From Microbacterium luteolum (lineage in GTDB: Bacteria > Actinomycetota > Actinomycetes > Actinomycetales > Microbacteriaceae): a stretch of 64,000 nt of DNA. The notes below the pieces were generated by a model that searched no databases, was not told where the DNA came from, and saw only the letters and a program-made list of their open reading frames with translations. Each line of letters starts with the position of its first letter. The stretch's first letter is position 1. The stretch lies in NCBI RefSeq assembly GCF_039533965.1, contig NZ_BAAAUN010000001.1, positions 186,001 through 250,000 of the forward strand, in the 5' to 3' direction. The position numbers were made by a program, and so were the translations under genes. Of the stretch, positions 33,076 through 42,207 are shown one piece after another.

Positions 33076-34455
33076 ATGTTCGACGTCATTGTGAAGAACT
33101 GTCGAGTGGTTTCCAGTCAGGGCATCATCGAAGCCGACATCCTCGTGAAGGACGGCCGGATCGCCGCCATCAGCGAGGAGCCCCTCGAGGCCGAAGCGGC
33201 CCGGACCATCGATGCCGCAGGCAGGTTCGTGATGCCCGGTGTGGTCGATGAACACGTGCACATCATCGACATGGATCTGAAGGAGGTCTACGGGCGGTTC
33301 GAACTCGATTCCGAGTCGGCGGCCGTCGGCGGTGTGACCACCATCATCGAGATGCCGATCACGTTCCCGCCCACGACCACCCTGGAGGCCTTCCTCGAGA
33401 AGAAGAAGCAGGGAGAGCAGCGACTCAAGGTCGACTTCGCGCTGTACGGCGGCGGAGTGCCCGGAAACCTGAGCGAGATCCGGAAGATGCATGATGCCGG
33501 CGCCGTGGGCTTCAAGTCGATGATGGCGGCCTCCGTTCCCGGGATGTTCGACGCCGTCGACGACGGACAGCTGTTCGAGATCTTCCAGGAGATCGCGGCC
33601 TGCGGCTCGGTGATCGTGGTGCACGCCGAGAACGAGATGCTCATCCAGACGCTGCAGAAGCAGCTCAAGGCGGCCGGGCGCAAGGACCTGGCGGCGTATG
33701 AGGCGTCCCAGCCGGTCTTCCAGGAGAACGAGGCGATCCAGCGCGCGCTGCTCCTGCAGAAGGAGGCGGGCTGCCGACTCATCGTCGTTCACGTGAGCAA
33801 CCCCGGCGGCGTGGAGTTGATCCACAAGGCGCAGTCGGAGGGTCAGGACGTGCACTGCGAGTCAGGCCCTCAGTACCTCAACCTCACAATGGATGACGCC
33901 GAGAAGGTCGGCCCGTACATGAAGATCGCCCCGCCGGTCCGTTCGGCCGAGCTGAACGCCGTCCTCTGGGAGCAGCTCGAGAAGGGGTACATCGACACGC
34001 TCGGATCGGATCACGGTGGGCACCCCGTCGAGAACAAGGAGGGCGGCTGGGACGACATCTGGACGGCCAGCAACGGTGCGCTGGGACTGGAGACGTCGCT
34101 GCCGATGATGCTGACCAACGGCGTCAACAAGGGCCGCGTCTCGCTGGAGCGACTGGTCGAGGTGATGTGCGAGAACCCGGCGAAGCTCTTCGGGATCTAT
34201 CCGCAGAAGGGCACGCTCCAGGTCGGCTCGGACGCCGATCTCCTCATCCTCGATCTCGAGATCGAGGACAGGAAGGTGGATGCTTCGCAGTTCCGCTCGC
34301 TCCTGCACTACAGTCCGTTCGATGGACGGCCGGTCACCGGCGCGCCCGTCCTCACGATGATCCGTGGAACAGTCGTCGCCCAGGACGGAGAGATCCTCGT
34401 CGACCAGGGGTTCGGGCAGTTCGTGACCCGGCGCGACAGCGAGGTGTCGTCGTGA
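33076..34455 (+). CDS. hyuH: Hydantoinase (cyclic amidohydrolase; dihydropyrimidinase/allantoinase-like)
   Basis: A 459-residue member of the amidohydrolase superfamily that hydrolyses the hydantoin ring to an N-carbamoyl amino acid. The binuclear metal site is complete: H60 and H62 (DEHVH), bridging K147 (GFKSMM, expected to be carbamylated), H183 (VVHAEN), H239 (VHVSN) and D312 (GSDH). An N-terminal beta-sandwich completes with the C-terminal strand region (VLTMIRGTVVAQDGE). By sequence alone allantoinase or dihydropyrimidinase activity cannot be excluded; the hyuP-hyuA-hyuC context decides for hydantoinase. AGAAGGAG precedes the ATG. It overlaps hyuC (GTGA). Confidence 0.91.
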   Translation: MFDVIVKNCRVVSSQGIIEADILVKDGRIAAISEEPLEAEAARTIDAAGRFVMPGVVDEHVHIIDMDLKEVYGRFELDSESAAVGGVTTIIEMPITFPPTTTLEAFLEKKKQGEQRLKVDFALYGGGVPGNLSEIRKMHDAGAVGFKSMMAASVPGMFDAVDDGQLFEIFQEIAACGSVIVVHAENEMLIQTLQKQLKAAGRKDLAAYEASQPVFQENEAIQRALLLQKEAGCRLIVVHVSNPGGVELIHKAQSEGQDVHCESGPQYLNLTMDDAEKVGPYMKIAPPVRSAELNAVLWEQLEKGYIDTLGSDHGGHPVENKEGGWDDIWTASNGALGLETSLPMMLTNGVNKGRVSLERLVEVMCENPAKLFGIYPQKGTLQVGSDADLLILDLEIEDRKVDASQFRSLLHYSPFDGRPVTGAPVLTMIRGTVVAQDGEILVDQGFGQFVTRRDSEVSS

Positions 34456-35690
34456 CGCTGCAGCAGGCGCGGGCCGATCGCATCGAGGAGGAGCTCTGGA
34501 CTCTCTCCCGCTTCTCGGTCGAAGGGCCCGGCGTGACACGTCTCACGTACACTCCGGAGCACGCTGCCGCGCGAGAGGTGATCGTAGCCGCCATGCAGCG
34601 GACGGGGCTGAGCGTCCAAGAGGACGCTCTCGGCAACATCATCGGTCGGCGTGAGGGGAGCGACCCCGCTCTGCCGGCGATCGCCTTCGGCTCGCACTTC
34701 GACTCGGTCCGCAACGGCGGGATGTTCGACGGCACCGCGGGCGTGGTGTGCGCGCTCGAGGCTGCGAGGGTGCTGCAGGAGAGCGGATATGTGAACCGTC
34801 ATCCTCTCGAGGTCATCGCGATCGTCGAAGAGGAGGGCACCCGCTTCAGCAGCGGCATGCTGGGCGGTCGCGCGATCGCGGGGCTCGTGTCCGACGCCGA
34901 TCTGGACACCCTGGTGGACGAAGACGGCGTGACGGTGCGCGAGGCGGCCACGGCCTTCGGGCTGGAACCGGGTGAGCTGCGGACGGCGGCCCGTACGAGG
35001 GATGACCTTCGCGCCTTCATCGAGTTGCACATCGAGCAGGGGCCGATCCTCGAGCAGGAGAAGGTGGAGATCGGCGTCGTGACGGGGATCGTCGGTGTCC
35101 GCGCCTTCCGGATCACGGTGGAGGGCAGGAGCGACCACGCCGGGACGACCCCCATGCACCTGCGGCAGGACGCGCTGGTGCCGGCGGCGCTCATGGTGCG
35201 AGAGATCAATCGGTTCGTCAACGAGATCGCGGACGGCACGGTGGCGACCGTCGGCCACCTCACGGTGACCCCTGGTGGGCTCAACCAGGTTCCCGGAGGC
35301 GTCGAGTTCACGCTCGATCTGCGATCGCCCCACGAGGAGTCGATCCGGCTCCTGGTCGACAGGATCGAGGCGATGGTGGCAGAAGTCGCCGCCGCGGCCG
35401 GAGTCGAGGCCGCGGTGAACGGGTTCTTCGCGCTCAGCCCTGTCGGTCTGTCTCCGGTGGTCGTGGATCGCGTGCGCGACGCGGCGTCCGAACTCGGCTT
35501 CACCCATCGCGACATCACGAGCGGGGCCGGGCACGACTCGATGTTCATCGCCCAGATCACCGACGTCGGAATGGTGTTCGTCCCCAGCCGCGCCGGGCGA
35601 AGCCATGTGCCGGAGGAATGGTCCGATTTCGACGATCTGCGGAAGGGGACGGATGTGGTCCTTCACGTCGTGACGGCGCTTGACCGGTGA
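34452..35690 (+). CDS. hyuC: N-carbamoyl-L-amino-acid hydrolase (M20 family)
   Basis: A 412-residue M20-family amidohydrolase that releases the free amino acid, CO2 and ammonia from the N-carbamoyl product of hyuH. Metal-site motifs are visible: GSHFDSV, DGTAGV, the catalytic EEEGTRF, HIEQG, and a C-terminal GAGHDSM. The dimerisation/lid domain spans about 215-325 (GRSDHAGTTPM). The family also includes allantoate amidohydrolase and beta-ureidopropionase; the operon context favours the carbamoylase. The GTG start overlaps the hyuH stop. The downstream PaaX gene begins 54 bp later with its own promoter box, so the hydantoin operon probably ends here. Confidence 0.92.
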   Translation: MTLQQARADRIEEELWTLSRFSVEGPGVTRLTYTPEHAAAREVIVAAMQRTGLSVQEDALGNIIGRREGSDPALPAIAFGSHFDSVRNGGMFDGTAGVVCALEAARVLQESGYVNRHPLEVIAIVEEEGTRFSSGMLGGRAIAGLVSDADLDTLVDEDGVTVREAATAFGLEPGELRTAARTRDDLRAFIELHIEQGPILEQEKVEIGVVTGIVGVRAFRITVEGRSDHAGTTPMHLRQDALVPAALMVREINRFVNEIADGTVATVGHLTVTPGGLNQVPGGVEFTLDLRSPHEESIRLLVDRIEAMVAEVAAAAGVEAAVNGFFALSPVGLSPVVVDRVRDAASELGFTHRDITSGAGHDSMFIAQITDVGMVFVPSRAGRSHVPEEWSDFDDLRKGTDVVLHVVTALDR

Positions 35691-35730
35691 CGTTGCGGGG
35701 GCCGGGCGAGAGCGTCGCGGCGAGTCGCGC

Positions 35731-35736
35731 TAGGCT
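35731..35736 (+). promoter_or_regulatory. -10 box of the PaaX-type gene
   Basis: TAGGCT lies 8 nt before the ATG at 35745, giving a leaderless or 1-2-nt leader transcript. It marks a new transcription unit after hyuC. Confidence 0.5.
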
Positions 35737-35744
35737 CCTACGTC

Positions 35745-36593
35745 ATGAGCGCAGACGTCCCCACCGCCGATCTCGACGACACGGTCGGGATCGGTTCCGG
35801 GACGACGGTGCGACCTCAGCACCTGATCGTGACCGTCTTCGGCCGCTACGTGCGCGCGCACGGCGGGGTGATCCAGATCGCCGATCTCATCGAGATGATG
35901 GCGGCGCTCGGAGTGGACGCCTCCGCCGTGCGCTCCGCTGTGTCGCGTCTCAAGCAACGGGGGGTGCTGGTCAGCATCCGCTCCGGCGGTGGAGCCGCCT
36001 ACCGGGTCGCCGAATCGCTCGAGGCGGTGTTCGCGGCCGGCGACCACCGGATCTTCGAGGAGCGCCGCGCGCAGCCGTCGGACCCGTGGCTGCTCGCATC
36101 GTTCAGCGTGCCGGAGCGGGAGCGCCCCCTCCGCCATCAACTGCGCAAGCTCCTGCAGCGGCTCGGCTTCGGGCAGGTCAGCGGTGGCCTGTGGATCGCT
36201 CCCGGGGCGATCGCGGACGAGACCCGCATCGCGCTGGCACGCGCCGGCCTCCATGGCTACGTCGAGCTCTTCGTCGGCTCGCGCGTCTCGGAGGAAGACC
36301 TCACGCAGGCGGTGCGGCGGTGGTGGGATCTGCCCGCCCTGGAGCCGATGTACGGCGGCTTCCTCCAGGCGTTCCGCCCTGCGCTGACGGGAGAGAGAGC
36401 GGATCGCGATGCTTTCGCGGCGCACGTCGGCGCGATCACCCAGTGGCGCCGGCTCGCCTATCTCGACCCGGGGATTCCCCTGGCGCTGCTTCCCGAGCGC
36501 TGGATCGGACTCGAAGCGGAGCAGCTGTTCGGCGCTCTGCATCGGAGGCTGGAGCCGGCTGCCGAGCGCTTCGTAGCTTCCGTCATGAACTGA
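35745..36593 (+). CDS. PaaX-family transcriptional regulator
   Basis: A 282-residue regulator of the PaaX family. It has an N-terminal winged helix (about 24-85, QHLIVTVFGRYVRAHGGVI then AVRSAVSRLKQRGVL), a central PaaX domain (PWLLASFSVPERERPLRHQL near residue 120) and a C-terminal domain ending in ERFVASVMN. PaaX repressors are typically released by aryl-CoA thioesters such as phenylacetyl-CoA. The next genes encode an aryl-CoA ligase and aryl-CoA-processing enzymes, so this protein probably represses that operon until an aryl-CoA forms. A palindrome in the 181-bp gap downstream is the likely operator (inference). Confidence 0.9.
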   Translation: MSADVPTADLDDTVGIGSGTTVRPQHLIVTVFGRYVRAHGGVIQIADLIEMMAALGVDASAVRSAVSRLKQRGVLVSIRSGGGAAYRVAESLEAVFAAGDHRIFEERRAQPSDPWLLASFSVPERERPLRHQLRKLLQRLGFGQVSGGLWIAPGAIADETRIALARAGLHGYVELFVGSRVSEEDLTQAVRRWWDLPALEPMYGGFLQAFRPALTGERADRDAFAAHVGAITQWRRLAYLDPGIPLALLPERWIGLEAEQLFGALHRRLEPAAERFVASVMN

Positions 36594-36664
36594 TCCCGGC
36601 CCTCGCCGACCCTGGATGCGGCCGCCGCTCCGGGGTTCTCGGCGTGCGCGCAGATGTTCCCATA

Positions 36665-36695
36665 TTGCACTTGCGTGACGATAGTCACGTATGTG
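36665..36695 (+). promoter_or_regulatory. Promoter with palindromic operator ahead of the aryl-CoA operon
   Basis: CGTGAC-GATA-GTCACG (36674-36689) is a perfect inverted repeat with 6-bp arms. It lies between a -35-like TTGCAC (36665-36670) and a -10-like TATGTG (36690-36695); a further TGTGACA half-site overlaps the latter. A repressor bound here would block polymerase. The adjacent PaaX-type protein is the obvious candidate. The rest of the 181-bp gap shows nothing else. Confidence 0.55.
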
Positions 36696-36774
36696 ACACT
36701 TCTTGGGTCGGGATCAGGATGTGCTCGACACGCGACGATGCCGCGCCCTCAGACACGAGCGAAGGAGCTCTTCC

Positions 36775-37215
36775 ATGACCGAGAACGAACTGCGCTGGGA
36801 CAAGGTTCCGCAGGTGACCCGCAGCGGCCAGGAGGACACCCAGACGATGTCATCGGGTGGATGCGTCCGCGTATCCGGCGTCGGTCCGCAGCACACCGAG
36901 GCCACGAAGATCTGGTTCGGTCAGGTCTCCAACGAGCCCGGATACCGATCGCTCCCTCACCACCACGGAGAAGCCGAGACGGGCGGCTTCGTGCTCCGCG
37001 GAACGGCCCGCATCTACTTCGGCGCGGACTACCAGGAGTACCTGGACATGACGGCGGGGGATTGGGTCTTCGTGCCGCCGTTCATGCCGCATGTCGAGGC
37101 GAACATGTCGACGACCGAGGAGCTGGTCTGGCTGACGACCCGCACGCCGGACAACATCGTGGTGAACCTCGACGAGGTCGACGACTCCGTCCTCGAGGGC
37201 TTCCGGCGCGCATGA
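36775..37215 (+). CDS. Single-domain cupin protein
   Basis: A 146-residue cupin. Motif 1 is G56-x5-H62-x-H64-x3-E68, and motif 2 ends with H106 and N110 (GDWVFVPPFMPHVEAN), giving the complete 3-His/1-Glu metal set. It could be an Fe- or Mn-dependent dioxygenase or isomerase acting on the operon's ring-modified intermediate. It is less than half the length of classical gentisate 1,2-dioxygenases, so a direct equivalence is doubtful. GAAGGAG lies 7 nt before the ATG. It is the first gene of the aryl-CoA operon and overlaps the thioesterase gene by ATGA. Confidence 0.82.
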   Translation: MTENELRWDKVPQVTRSGQEDTQTMSSGGCVRVSGVGPQHTEATKIWFGQVSNEPGYRSLPHHHGEAETGGFVLRGTARIYFGADYQEYLDMTAGDWVFVPPFMPHVEANMSTTEELVWLTTRTPDNIVVNLDEVDDSVLEGFRRA

Positions 37216-38078
37216 GCTCCTCCGCCGCCTTCCACCGCGCGATCGCGCTGACCGAGTGCGCACCCCAGCACGCCGATCGGGCGTTCACCGCACAGGCGCA
37301 GCCGGTGCCTTGGCCGAAGGCCTACGGCGGCGACTCCGTGGCGCAGGGTGCCCTCGCAGCCATCCGCACGGTCGACGGCGATCGGATGCTGCACTCCGTG
37401 CACAGCACGTTCCTCCGCGGCGTCGACACCTCGGAGCCGGTGACGTACGAGGTCGAGACGCTTCGCGACGGCCGGAGCTTCTCCACCCGGCACGTCCGTG
37501 CTCACCAGCACGGCACGCTCGTCTATCTCGCGACGGCATCCTTCCACGTGCCGGAGCCCTTCCCGGAGCACGGCCCGGTGATGCCGGAGGTCGCCGACCC
37601 GGAGAGCCTGCCGAGCGCGGCCGACGCGCTGGCAGACCTCGAAGGACCCGACGTCGAGTACTGGTCGCACGGACGCAGCTTCGATATGAGACACGTGCCC
37701 GGTCCGGTCTACGTGCACATCGAGGGCGAGCGCATCGCCCATCAGGCCGTCTGGGTCCGTGCGTTCGAGCGTCTGGAAGACGACCCTGTCATCCATCAGG
37801 TCGCGATCGCCTACGTCTGCGACTACACGATCCTCGAGCCCGTCCTGCGGGTCCTCGGACTGCCGTGGCGCTCCGACGGACTGGTGACCGCGAGCCTCGA
37901 CCACGCCATGTGGTTCCACGCGCCTGCCCGAGCGGACGATTGGCTTCTCTACGCGCAGGAGAGCGCGGGGATCTCCGACGGCCGTGGCCTCGGGATCGGC
38001 CGGTTCTTCGATCGCGGAGGCCGCCTCATCGCCACGGTGGCTCAGGAGGGCATGATCCGTCCCGGCCGACCGCACTGA
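37212..38078 (+). CDS. Acyl-CoA thioesterase II (TesB-like)
   Basis: A 288-residue double-hotdog thioesterase. The N-terminal half includes GGDSVAQGALAAIRTV and the strand SVHSTFLRGVD. The C-terminal half has IAYVCDYTILEPVLR, SLDHAMWFHAP and GRGLGIGRFFDRGGRL, all typical of TesB. It hydrolyses acyl- or aryl-CoA to the free acid. In this operon it may release the hydroxylated aromatic acid after the CoA-dependent step, as gentisyl-CoA is cleaved in CoA-linked salicylate degradation (inference). The start overlaps the cupin gene. Confidence 0.9.
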   Translation: MSSSAAFHRAIALTECAPQHADRAFTAQAQPVPWPKAYGGDSVAQGALAAIRTVDGDRMLHSVHSTFLRGVDTSEPVTYEVETLRDGRSFSTRHVRAHQHGTLVYLATASFHVPEPFPEHGPVMPEVADPESLPSAADALADLEGPDVEYWSHGRSFDMRHVPGPVYVHIEGERIAHQAVWVRAFERLEDDPVIHQVAIAYVCDYTILEPVLRVLGLPWRSDGLVTASLDHAMWFHAPARADDWLLYAQESAGISDGRGLGIGRFFDRGGRLIATVAQEGMIRPGRPH

Positions 38079-38118
38079 AACTCTCGAACACTCGAACCAC
38101 CATCCGAAGGGACCGGCA

Positions 38119-39780
38119 ATGAAGCTCTCCCCCTCTGCCCACATCGACACGTTCACGCGCGACTCGCTGCCACCGTCCGATCTGTGGCCGACCCTCGAGT
38201 TCACTCTGTCCGGCGTGCAGTACCCCGAGCGGCTGAACGCCGCTGTCGAGCTCGTCGACCGCGCCGTCGAGCGTTTCGGTCCCGATCGCGACGCCATCAT
38301 CGTCGGTGACGGCGACCGGTGGAGCTACGGCGAGCTGCAGCGCCGCGCGAACCAGTTCGCGCAGGTGCTGACCGAGGACTACGGCGTCCTGCCGGGCAAT
38401 CGCGTCGCGCTGCGACTGCACAACGGGCCGTGGGCGGTCGCGTGCTGGCTGGGTGCGCTCAAGGCCGGAGCCGTCGTCGTCACCACGATGATCGCCTGGA
38501 AGTCGAACGAGGTGCGGAACATCTTCGGCCGGGTGAGCCCGCGCGTCGCGGTGGTGGACGGCCGCTGCCTCGACGACGTCGCCGATGCGCTCGACGAGCT
38601 GGTGCCGGCCGGCGGTCTGATCGTGGCCGGGGGAGCGGTCGACGCCCTGGCTGCCGCCTGCGACACCAAGGACGGCGTGTTCACGGCGATCGACACGGCG
38701 GCCGACGATGTCGCACTCCTCGGTGCCACCAGCGGCACGACGGGCGCACCGAAGATCACGATGCACTTCCACCGCGACATCCTCGCCAATGCCGACACGT
38801 TCGCCGAGCACGTTCTGCGCCTCACAGAGGACGACGTGAGCGCCACGACGGCACCGCTCGCCTTCACCTTCGGGCTCGGCGGCGCCGTCGTCTTCCCGCT
38901 TCGCAGCGGGGGAGCGGCCGTCATCCTCGAACGGGCGACGCCGATCGAGCTCGCGAAGCTGATCGAGCCGCTCGGCATCACGGTGCTGTACACCGCGCCG
39001 ACCGGATATCGAGCGGTGCTCAACGAGGGGCTGGCCGACCAGCTGCGCAGGCTGCGCGTCGGCGTCTCCGCCGGGGAGCACCTGTCGCGCGAGACCTTCG
39101 AGGCGGTGGAGGCTGCGAGCGGGCTGCGTCTGGTGGACGGGATCGGCTCCACCGAGATGCTGCACGTGTTCATCTCGGCTGCGGGCGACGACATCCGCCC
39201 CGGTGCCACGGGGCGCGCGGTCCCCGGCTACCGCGCCGCCGTCCTCGATGAGGAGGGACAGCCGCTCGGTCTCGGTGTGGCCGGCCGCCTCGCGGTGATC
39301 GGACCGACCGGATGCCGGTACCTGCAGGACGAGCGGCAGACCAACTACGTCCAGAACGGCTGGAACATCACCGGCGACACCTTCGTGATGGACGAGGAGG
39401 GCTACTTCACCTTCCATGCGCGGAACGACTCGATGATCATCACCGCCGGCTACAACGTCGGTGCACCCGAGGTCGAGGAGGCCGTCGCGGCGCACCCCGA
39501 CGTGCTCGAGTGCGCGGTCGTCGGACGACCGGACCCCGAACGGGGGAGCGTCGTCAACGCCTTCGTCGTCCCTCGTGCCGGCGTCGACCCGAGCGATGAC
39601 CTCACCACGGCGATCCTCGGTGTGGTCAAGGAGCGGCTGGCGATCTACAAATGCCCGCGCCGCATCGACTACGTCGACGAGCTGCCGCGGAATCCCAGCG
39701 GGAAGATCCAGCACTTCATCCTTCGCGAGCGCGCAGCGGCCGAAGCCGCTGCCGCCGCCCTGATCAGCCAAGGAGCCTGA
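38119..39780 (+). CDS. Aryl-CoA ligase (benzoate/2-aminobenzoate-CoA ligase family)
   Basis: A 553-residue AMP-forming acyl-CoA synthetase. The phosphate-binding loop is GATSGTTGAPK near residue 210, the aromatic pocket region AFTFGLGGAVVFPL is near 255, the adenylate-binding IGSTEM is near 340, and the C-terminal lysine motif is NPSGKIQH. The FGLGG-type pocket resembles benzoate- and 2-aminobenzoate-CoA ligases. It activates an aromatic acid to its CoA thioester with ATP, feeding the flavoenzyme encoded next. AAGGGA precedes the ATG. The exact acid (anthranilate, salicylate or another benzoate) cannot be told from sequence. Confidence 0.9.
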   Translation: MKLSPSAHIDTFTRDSLPPSDLWPTLEFTLSGVQYPERLNAAVELVDRAVERFGPDRDAIIVGDGDRWSYGELQRRANQFAQVLTEDYGVLPGNRVALRLHNGPWAVACWLGALKAGAVVVTTMIAWKSNEVRNIFGRVSPRVAVVDGRCLDDVADALDELVPAGGLIVAGGAVDALAAACDTKDGVFTAIDTAADDVALLGATSGTTGAPKITMHFHRDILANADTFAEHVLRLTEDDVSATTAPLAFTFGLGGAVVFPLRSGGAAVILERATPIELAKLIEPLGITVLYTAPTGYRAVLNEGLADQLRRLRVGVSAGEHLSRETFEAVEAASGLRLVDGIGSTEMLHVFISAAGDDIRPGATGRAVPGYRAAVLDEEGQPLGLGVAGRLAVIGPTGCRYLQDERQTNYVQNGWNITGDTFVMDEEGYFTFHARNDSMIITAGYNVGAPEVEEAVAAHPDVLECAVVGRPDPERGSVVNAFVVPRAGVDPSDDLTTAILGVVKERLAIYKCPRRIDYVDELPRNPSGKIQHFILRERAAAEAAAAALISQGA

Positions 39781-39781
39781 C

Positions 39782-42166
39782 ATGCGTGTCGCCGTCATCG
39801 GAGGAGGGCCAGGAGGCCTCTACTTCTCCGCACTCATGAAGCAGCTGAACCCCGATCATGACATCACCGTCTGGGAGCGCAACGCTCCGGATGACACGTT
39901 CGGCTTCGGCGTCGTGTTCAGCGACGAGACCCTCGGCGGCATCGAGAACGCCGATCCCGTGATCGCGCAGCGGATGGGCGAGCAGTTCGCGCGATGGACC
40001 GACATCGACATCCTTTTCGGAGGTCGCACCCACACCATCGGCGGCCAGGGCTTCGCCGCGATGGGCCGCAAGGAGCTGCTGCAGCTCCTGCAGCAGCGGT
40101 GCCTCGAACTCGGCGTCGACATCCGGTTCCGCACGGAGGCGCCGGATGCGGCGGAGTTGATGGGCACCCACGACCTCGTGCTGGCAGCCGACGGCGTGAA
40201 CTCGCGGGTGCGAGGGCAGTTCGCCCACGAGCTCGGTCCGGATCTGGATCGGCGGGTGTCGAAGTACATGTGGCTGGGCACCGATCGTGTGTTCGAGGCC
40301 TTCACCTTCGCCGTGCTGCGGACCCCGCACGGCGTCATGCAGCTCCATGGGTACCCGTACTCCGATCAGGGCAGCACGTTCCTGATCGAGATGCACGAGG
40401 ACGTCTGGCGCGCGGCGGGCTTCGACGCGACCGAGGGCGAGATCTTCCCCCCTGGGGTCAGCGACATGTACTCGGTCGAGAAGATCCGCGAGTTCTTCGC
40501 CGACGTGCTCGACGGGCACGAGGTCCTCACGAACAACTCGAAGTGGCTGAACTTCACCACCGTCCGCAACGAGCACTGGCATCACCAGAACCTCGTGATC
40601 CTCGGGGACGCTGCGCACACCGCGCACTTCTCGATCGGTTCCGGCACGAAGCTCGCGATGGAGGATGCCCTGGCGCTGGCCGCCTGCCTCCACGAGCACA
40701 CCTCGTTGAGCGACTCGCTCGCCGCATACGAGACGGAGCGGCGGCCCGTCGTCGCATCGACCCAGCGCGCCGCGCAGGCATCGCTGGAGTGGTTCGAGCA
40801 GATCGGCCAGTACGCGGATCAGGATCCGCTGCAGTTCTCGTTCAACCTGCTCACCCGCAGCCGCCGCATCACGCTCGAGAACCTCGCCGTGCGCGATCCG
40901 GCGTTCGCCGCGGACATCGTGCAGGGCGCGGCACTTCCTGCCAGGGAGCCGGATGAGCCGGCGATGTTCCGTCCCCATCGGATCGGACGTCTGGAGCTGA
41001 AGAACCGCATCGTCGTGTCGCCGATGGACATGTACTCGTCCGTCGACGGGGTGCCGGGAGACTTCCACCTCGTGCATCTCGGCTCGAAGGCCATGGGTGG
41101 AGCGGGCCTGGTGATGACGGAGATGGTCTGCGTCTCGGCCGAGGGCCGGATCACACCCGGCTGCGCCGGGCTCTACACCGACGAGCAGACGGAGGCGTGG
41201 CGGCGGATCGTCTCCTACGCGCACGAGCAGTCCACGGCGAAGGTCGGCGTGCAGATCGGGCACTCCGGCCGCAAGGGATCCACCAAGCGGATGTGGGAGG
41301 GCATGGACCGGCAGCTCGATGCGGACAACTGGGAGGTCATCGCACCGTCGGCCCTCGCCTACGGACCGGTCAACCAGGTACCTCGGCAGATCGACCGCGC
41401 CACGATGGAACGGGTGCGCGACGAGTTCGTCGCCGCGACCCGGCGTGCGGCGGAAGCGGGTTTCGACCTCGCGGAGCTGCACGCCGCGCATGGCTACCTG
41501 ATCTCGTCTTTCCTCTCGCCCGTCTCGAACCAGCGCACGGATGAGTACGGCGGCAGCCTCGAGAACCGGCTCCGCTATCCCCTCGAGGTGTTCGATGCCA
41601 TGCGCGCCGCGTGGCCGGTGGAGCGCCCGCTCACCGTGCGTCTGTCGGCGGTCGATTGGATCGAAGGCGGCAACACGATCGACGAGGCCGTGGAGATCGC
41701 CCGAGCATTCATCGAGCACGGAGCCGATGGCATCGACGTCTCCTCCGGCCAGATCTCGAAGGACGAGCGGCCGCAGTTCGGCCGCAGCTACCAGACGCCC
41801 TTCGCGGACGCGATCAGGAACCGGGTCGCCGCGGCGGCCGGCGTCACGGTGATCGCGGTGGGCGCGGTGTCGAGCTACGACGATGTGAACTCGATCCTGC
41901 TCGCCGGACGCGCCGACATGGTGGCGCTGGGCCGTACGCACCTGTGGGATCCCCAATGGACCCTTCACGCTGCGGCCGACCAGGGCTACCGCGGTGCGGG
42001 AGCAGACTGGGTCGATCCGTTCCGCGCGGGATCGCGCAAGCCGCCGAGCGCCCGCACCGATGCGGTGCGACCACGGCTCTCGCTGGTGCGGGACGCGCAG
42101 GGCGGGGTTGAGGCGACCGCACACCGGCGCTGGACGCCGGCGCGAACCGAGACCCTCGCGCGCTGA
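39782..42166 (+). CDS. Flavin monooxygenase fused to old-yellow-enzyme reductase (2-aminobenzoyl-CoA monooxygenase/reductase or salicylyl-CoA 5-hydroxylase type)
   Basis: A 794-residue two-domain flavoenzyme. Residues 1 to about 385 are a class A FAD monooxygenase: GGGPGG at the N-terminus, LAADGVNSRVR (DG motif), and ILGDAAHTAHFSIGSG (GD motif). From about M395 onward it is an FMN-binding OYE-type domain: ELHAAHGYLISSFLSP, NQRTDEYGGSLENRLR, then AVGAVSSYDDVN. This fusion is known from 2-aminobenzoyl-CoA monooxygenase/reductase of Azoarcus and from proteins annotated bifunctional salicylyl-CoA 5-hydroxylase. It should oxygenate, and possibly then reduce, the aromatic ring of a CoA thioester. 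AAGGAG lies ahead of the ATG. It follows the CoA ligase directly. Confidence 0.92.
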   Translation: MRVAVIGGGPGGLYFSALMKQLNPDHDITVWERNAPDDTFGFGVVFSDETLGGIENADPVIAQRMGEQFARWTDIDILFGGRTHTIGGQGFAAMGRKELLQLLQQRCLELGVDIRFRTEAPDAAELMGTHDLVLAADGVNSRVRGQFAHELGPDLDRRVSKYMWLGTDRVFEAFTFAVLRTPHGVMQLHGYPYSDQGSTFLIEMHEDVWRAAGFDATEGEIFPPGVSDMYSVEKIREFFADVLDGHEVLTNNSKWLNFTTVRNEHWHHQNLVILGDAAHTAHFSIGSGTKLAMEDALALAACLHEHTSLSDSLAAYETERRPVVASTQRAAQASLEWFEQIGQYADQDPLQFSFNLLTRSRRITLENLAVRDPAFAADIVQGAALPAREPDEPAMFRPHRIGRLELKNRIVVSPMDMYSSVDGVPGDFHLVHLGSKAMGGAGLVMTEMVCVSAEGRITPGCAGLYTDEQTEAWRRIVSYAHEQSTAKVGVQIGHSGRKGSTKRMWEGMDRQLDADNWEVIAPSALAYGPVNQVPRQIDRATMERVRDEFVAATRRAAEAGFDLAELHAAHGYLISSFLSPVSNQRTDEYGGSLENRLRYPLEVFDAMRAAWPVERPLTVRLSAVDWIEGGNTIDEAVEIARAFIEHGADGIDVSSGQISKDERPQFGRSYQTPFADAIRNRVAAAAGVTVIAVGAVSSYDDVNSILLAGRADMVALGRTHLWDPQWTLHAAADQGYRGAGADWVDPFRAGSRKPPSARTDAVRPRLSLVRDAQGGVEATAHRRWTPARTETLAR

Positions 42167-42207
42167 GGCGCGACACGACACGACGACGGACCCAGGAGAG
42201 AACCGAC

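Noticed and set aside
36775..37215. Gentisate 1,2-dioxygenase
   Set aside because: The cupin metal site is complete but the protein has one domain and 146 residues, far shorter than classical two-cupin gentisate dioxygenases of about 350 residues; kept as an unspecified cupin.
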